Below are positions 7,231 through 8,368 of a stretch of DNA of 8,368 nt, one piece after another. Numbering within the stretch: the stretch's first letter is position 1; each line of letters begins with the position of its first letter. The stretch covers positions 1-8,368 of the forward strand of contig JAGCBE010000055.1 in NCBI GenBank assembly GCA_017652345.1, read 5' to 3'. A model generated the notes under the pieces. It was not told the origin of the DNA. It was given only the letters and a program-made list of their open reading frames with translations, and did not search any database. This stretch comes from Methanobrevibacter sp. (GTDB lineage: Archaea > Methanobacteriota > Methanobacteria > Methanobacteriales > Methanobacteriaceae). A program made the translations under genes and the position numbers.

Positions 7231-7244
7231 TAGTTAATTAACTA
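7231..7244. promoter_or_regulatory. 14-bp perfect palindrome at the predicted rubredoxin transcription start
   Basis: TAGTTAATTAACTA is its own reverse complement and lies where transcription should begin relative to the TATA-like box. TTAATTAA also occurs at 7186-7193 and 7254-7261, flanking it. The position is that of a repressor operator, but AT-rich DNA makes such palindromes by chance fairly easily. Confidence 0.4.
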
Positions 7245-7282
7245 ATATTTTGATTAATTAAATTTTTAAAAAGGTGATTATA

Positions 7283-7444
7283 ATGGTAAAATATGTATGT
7301 ATGCACTGTGAATACACTTGGGACTCTGAAACCGGAGATGAAACTTACAAAGTACCAGCAGGACCTATCGAAGACTTCCCAGATGACTGGGTATGCCCTC
7401 AATGTGCTGCAGGTATTGAAGGAATCATCACTGAAGACGAATAA
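7283..7444 (+). CDS. Rubredoxin (divergent)
   Basis: This 53-residue gene encodes a small iron electron carrier of the cytoplasm. Four cysteines form the Fe(SCys)4 site: C6 and C9 (CMHC), and C38 and C41 (VCPQC). The family segment P-x-G-P-x-E-D-F-P-D-D-W-V-C-P (25-39) is nearly canonical. Oddities are E10 and A42 in place of the conserved glycines after each C-x-x-C, no Lys-Phe near the C-terminus, and an acidic tail (TEDE). GGTGAT (7273-7278) lies four bases before the ATG. The gene is richer in G+C than its surroundings and has a well-formed promoter and terminator, which suggests high expression. Rubredoxins of methanogens pass electrons to oxygen- and peroxide-reducing proteins such as the flavodiiron protein and rubrerythrin; none is encoded nearby, so the partner is unknown. 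It stands alone between glmM and the GlmU-like gene, on the opposite strand. A long antisense frame over it is a shadow. Confidence 0.9.
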   Translation: MVKYVCMHCEYTWDSETGDETYKVPAGPIEDFPDDWVCPQCAAGIEGIITEDE

Positions 7445-7470
7445 GTTTTTAACTGATTCCAAATTTTTAT

Positions 7471-7508
7471 AAAAGTTTGAATAAAACTTTTTCTTTTTTC
7501 TTTTTTTA
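7471..7508 (+). terminator. Hairpin/U-tract terminator of the rubredoxin gene
   Basis: AAAAGTTT (7471-7478) pairs perfectly with AAACTTTT (7484-7491) around a five-base loop, followed directly by a run of almost only T (TTCTTTTTTCTTTTTTT). It starts 27 bases after the stop codon. Confidence 0.75.
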
Positions 7509-7577
7509 CTATTTTTTATTATTATTTCTTATTTTGCTATTTTTTAAGATAAAATTTAATTCGCATTTATTGAAACT

Positions 7578-7613
7578 AATTATTCTTTCATAAAAAAAGT
7601 TTAGAGAATAATT
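7578..7613 (-). terminator. Inverted repeat with U-tract at the glmM 3' end
   Basis: AATTATTCT (7578-7586) and AGAATAATT (7605-7613) are perfect inverted arms around an 18-base loop. On the glmM transcript the first arm overlaps the TAA stop codon (7614-7612) and the loop carries a T7 tract (7592-7598). The T7 tract alone is a reasonable archaeal terminator; the hairpin around it is unusual in placing the tract inside the loop. Confidence 0.45.
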
Positions 7614-8368
7614 AAATATTCTCTTTAATGATTTTAATGCAAGTGTCTTTGATTTGTTCAGCCTTCTCTTCGGTTTTAGCTTCTAAAGTTATTCTAACAT
7701 AATCTTCAGTACCTGAAGGTCTGACTAGAACCCAGCTTCCATCATTGAAGCTTAATCTGATTCCATCAATGGTATTGATGTCCTTAATGTCATCAAAGGC
7801 ACCTTTTAAAAGATCTTCCATGTTTTCCATGACTTTGAATTTCTCTTCCTTGGAACAGATTACCTTTTCTCTCATATGAGGGTATTGATGGAATTTTTCA
7901 AGAAGTTCGGATAATTTTCCTTCTTTGGAAACGATTTCTGCCATTCTAAGACCAGACAATATTCCGTCTGGACACATGCAGAAGTCTGGATGTAACCAAG
8001 TACCGGATGGTTCTCCACCAAAGCTTGCATTTTCCTCAATCATGACTTCAGCAACGTTCACGTCACCTACTTTGGTTCTTAGAACTCTCCCTCCAACTTC
8101 TTCCATTGCTTCATCCATGCATAATCCTGCATCGACAGTGGTTACAACAGTTCCTCCGAATTTCTTTGAAACAAGTGCCAAAAGCTTATCGAACTCTGAA
8201 ACTCTTCCCTGTTCATCAACGGTAATCATTCTGTCTGCATCACCGTCATGAGCAATTCCGAGGTTTGATTCAGTAGCTACAACAGCTTTCATGAGGCTTG
8301 AGAGATTTGCTTCATTCGGTTCAGGGTTTCTTCCTGGGAAGAATCCGTCAACCTGTGAATTCAAGGTA
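7612..8368 (-). CDS. glmM: Phosphoglucosamine mutase, C-terminal part (5' end outside window)
   Basis: The frame is open to the right edge, so only about the last 250 residues of a protein of usually about 450 are seen; the catalytic phosphoserine lies outside. Counting from the Leu codon at 8364, motifs of the alpha-D-phosphohexomutase family are DGFFPGRNPEPNEANL (6-21), metal-binding DGDADR (40-45), sugar-binding GGEPSGTW (116-123) and phosphate-binding RPSGTED (215-221). The GGEPSGTW form and FPGRNPEP are typical of archaeal GlmM, which converts glucosamine-6-phosphate to glucosamine-1-phosphate, the substrate of the GlmU-like enzyme encoded downstream on the same strand. Phosphomannomutase activity is the main alternative and is not excluded. 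The Leu codon (TTG) at 8364 is internal, since conserved sequence continues through it. Confidence 0.9.
   Translation of the reverse strand, partial: TLNSQVDGFFPGRNPEPNEANLSSLMKAVVATESNLGIAHDGDADRMITVDEQGRVSEFDKLLALVSKKFGGTVVTTVDAGLCMDEAMEEVGGRVLRTKVGDVNVAEVMIEENASFGGEPSGTWLHPDFCMCPDGILSGLRMAEIVSKEGKLSELLEKFHQYPHMREKVICSKEEKFKVMENMEDLLKGAFDDIKDINTIDGIRLSFNDGSWVLVRPSGTEDYVRITLEAKTEEKAEQIKDTCIKIIKENI

Larger units (their letters stand above)
6929..7282. other. 354-bp AT-rich divergent promoter region, no gene seen
   Basis: This spacer separates the divergently transcribed GlmU-like and rubredoxin genes. I see no coding frame or RNA gene in it. It holds long A/T runs, an imperfect inverted repeat (7007-7052), a slightly GC-richer patch (GTTCGCATCCTTGAGAATC, 7164-7182) and the rubredoxin promoter. 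A possible TATA-like TTTAAA for the GlmU-like gene lies at 6990-6995, but it is not distinctive in such AT-rich DNA. Confidence 0.6.

Noticed and set aside
7238..7462. A 74-codon frame on the - strand
   Set aside because: It lies over the rubredoxin gene, which has a ribosome site and four iron-ligand cysteines. The antisense frame has neither family features nor sensible composition.

Overview
The window looks like chromosomal DNA of an AT-rich, host-associated methanogenic archaeon. Methanobrevibacter or a close relative in the Methanobacteriales is the best guess. The basis is very AT-rich spacers with U-tract terminators, GGTGAT-type Shine-Dalgarno sites, an archaeal (ST0452-type) sugar-1-phosphate nucleotidylyltransferase/acetyltransferase, an archaeal-type phosphoglucosamine mutase and a strictly anaerobic enzyme set. 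The taxon is inferred from this style and not from a marker gene.

Region 1 (1-1452, + strand) holds two tandem paralogous genes for a small protein with an H-x-x-E ... H ... E pattern resembling M14-type (carboxypeptidase / aspartoacylase-like) zinc hydrolases. The first copy is cut by the window edge and has an N-terminal hydrophobic anchor. The second copy is complete and has no anchor. Region 2 (1687-2823, - strand) encodes an ASCH (PUA-like) domain joined to about seven TPR repeats. A 22-bp direct repeat lies in its upstream spacer.

Region 3 (3024-6928, - strand) is a run of four co-oriented metabolic genes. In transcription order they are a GlmU-like bifunctional enzyme (GTG start), a gamma-carbonic-anhydrase-like hexapeptide protein, histidinol-phosphate aminotransferase (hisC) and a radical SAM protein of the anaerobic ribonucleotide reductase activase type. 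Gaps of 74-116 bp mean this may be one loose operon or several units. Region 4 (6929-7611) is an AT-rich promoter region and a small, divergent rubredoxin gene on the + strand. It has a clear TATA-like box, a perfect 14-bp palindrome, a GGTGAT site and a hairpin/U-tract terminator. Region 5 (7612-end, - strand) is the C-terminal part of GlmM, cut by the right edge.

GlmM and the GlmU-like enzyme are consecutive steps to UDP-N-acetylhexosamine, a precursor for pseudomurein and glycans. The rubredoxin gene sits between them on the opposite strand. No RNA gene, CRISPR array or mobile element was seen. The least ordinary items are the anchored/unanchored hydrolase-like pair, the ASCH-TPR fusion and the divergent rubredoxin with its palindromic promoter.
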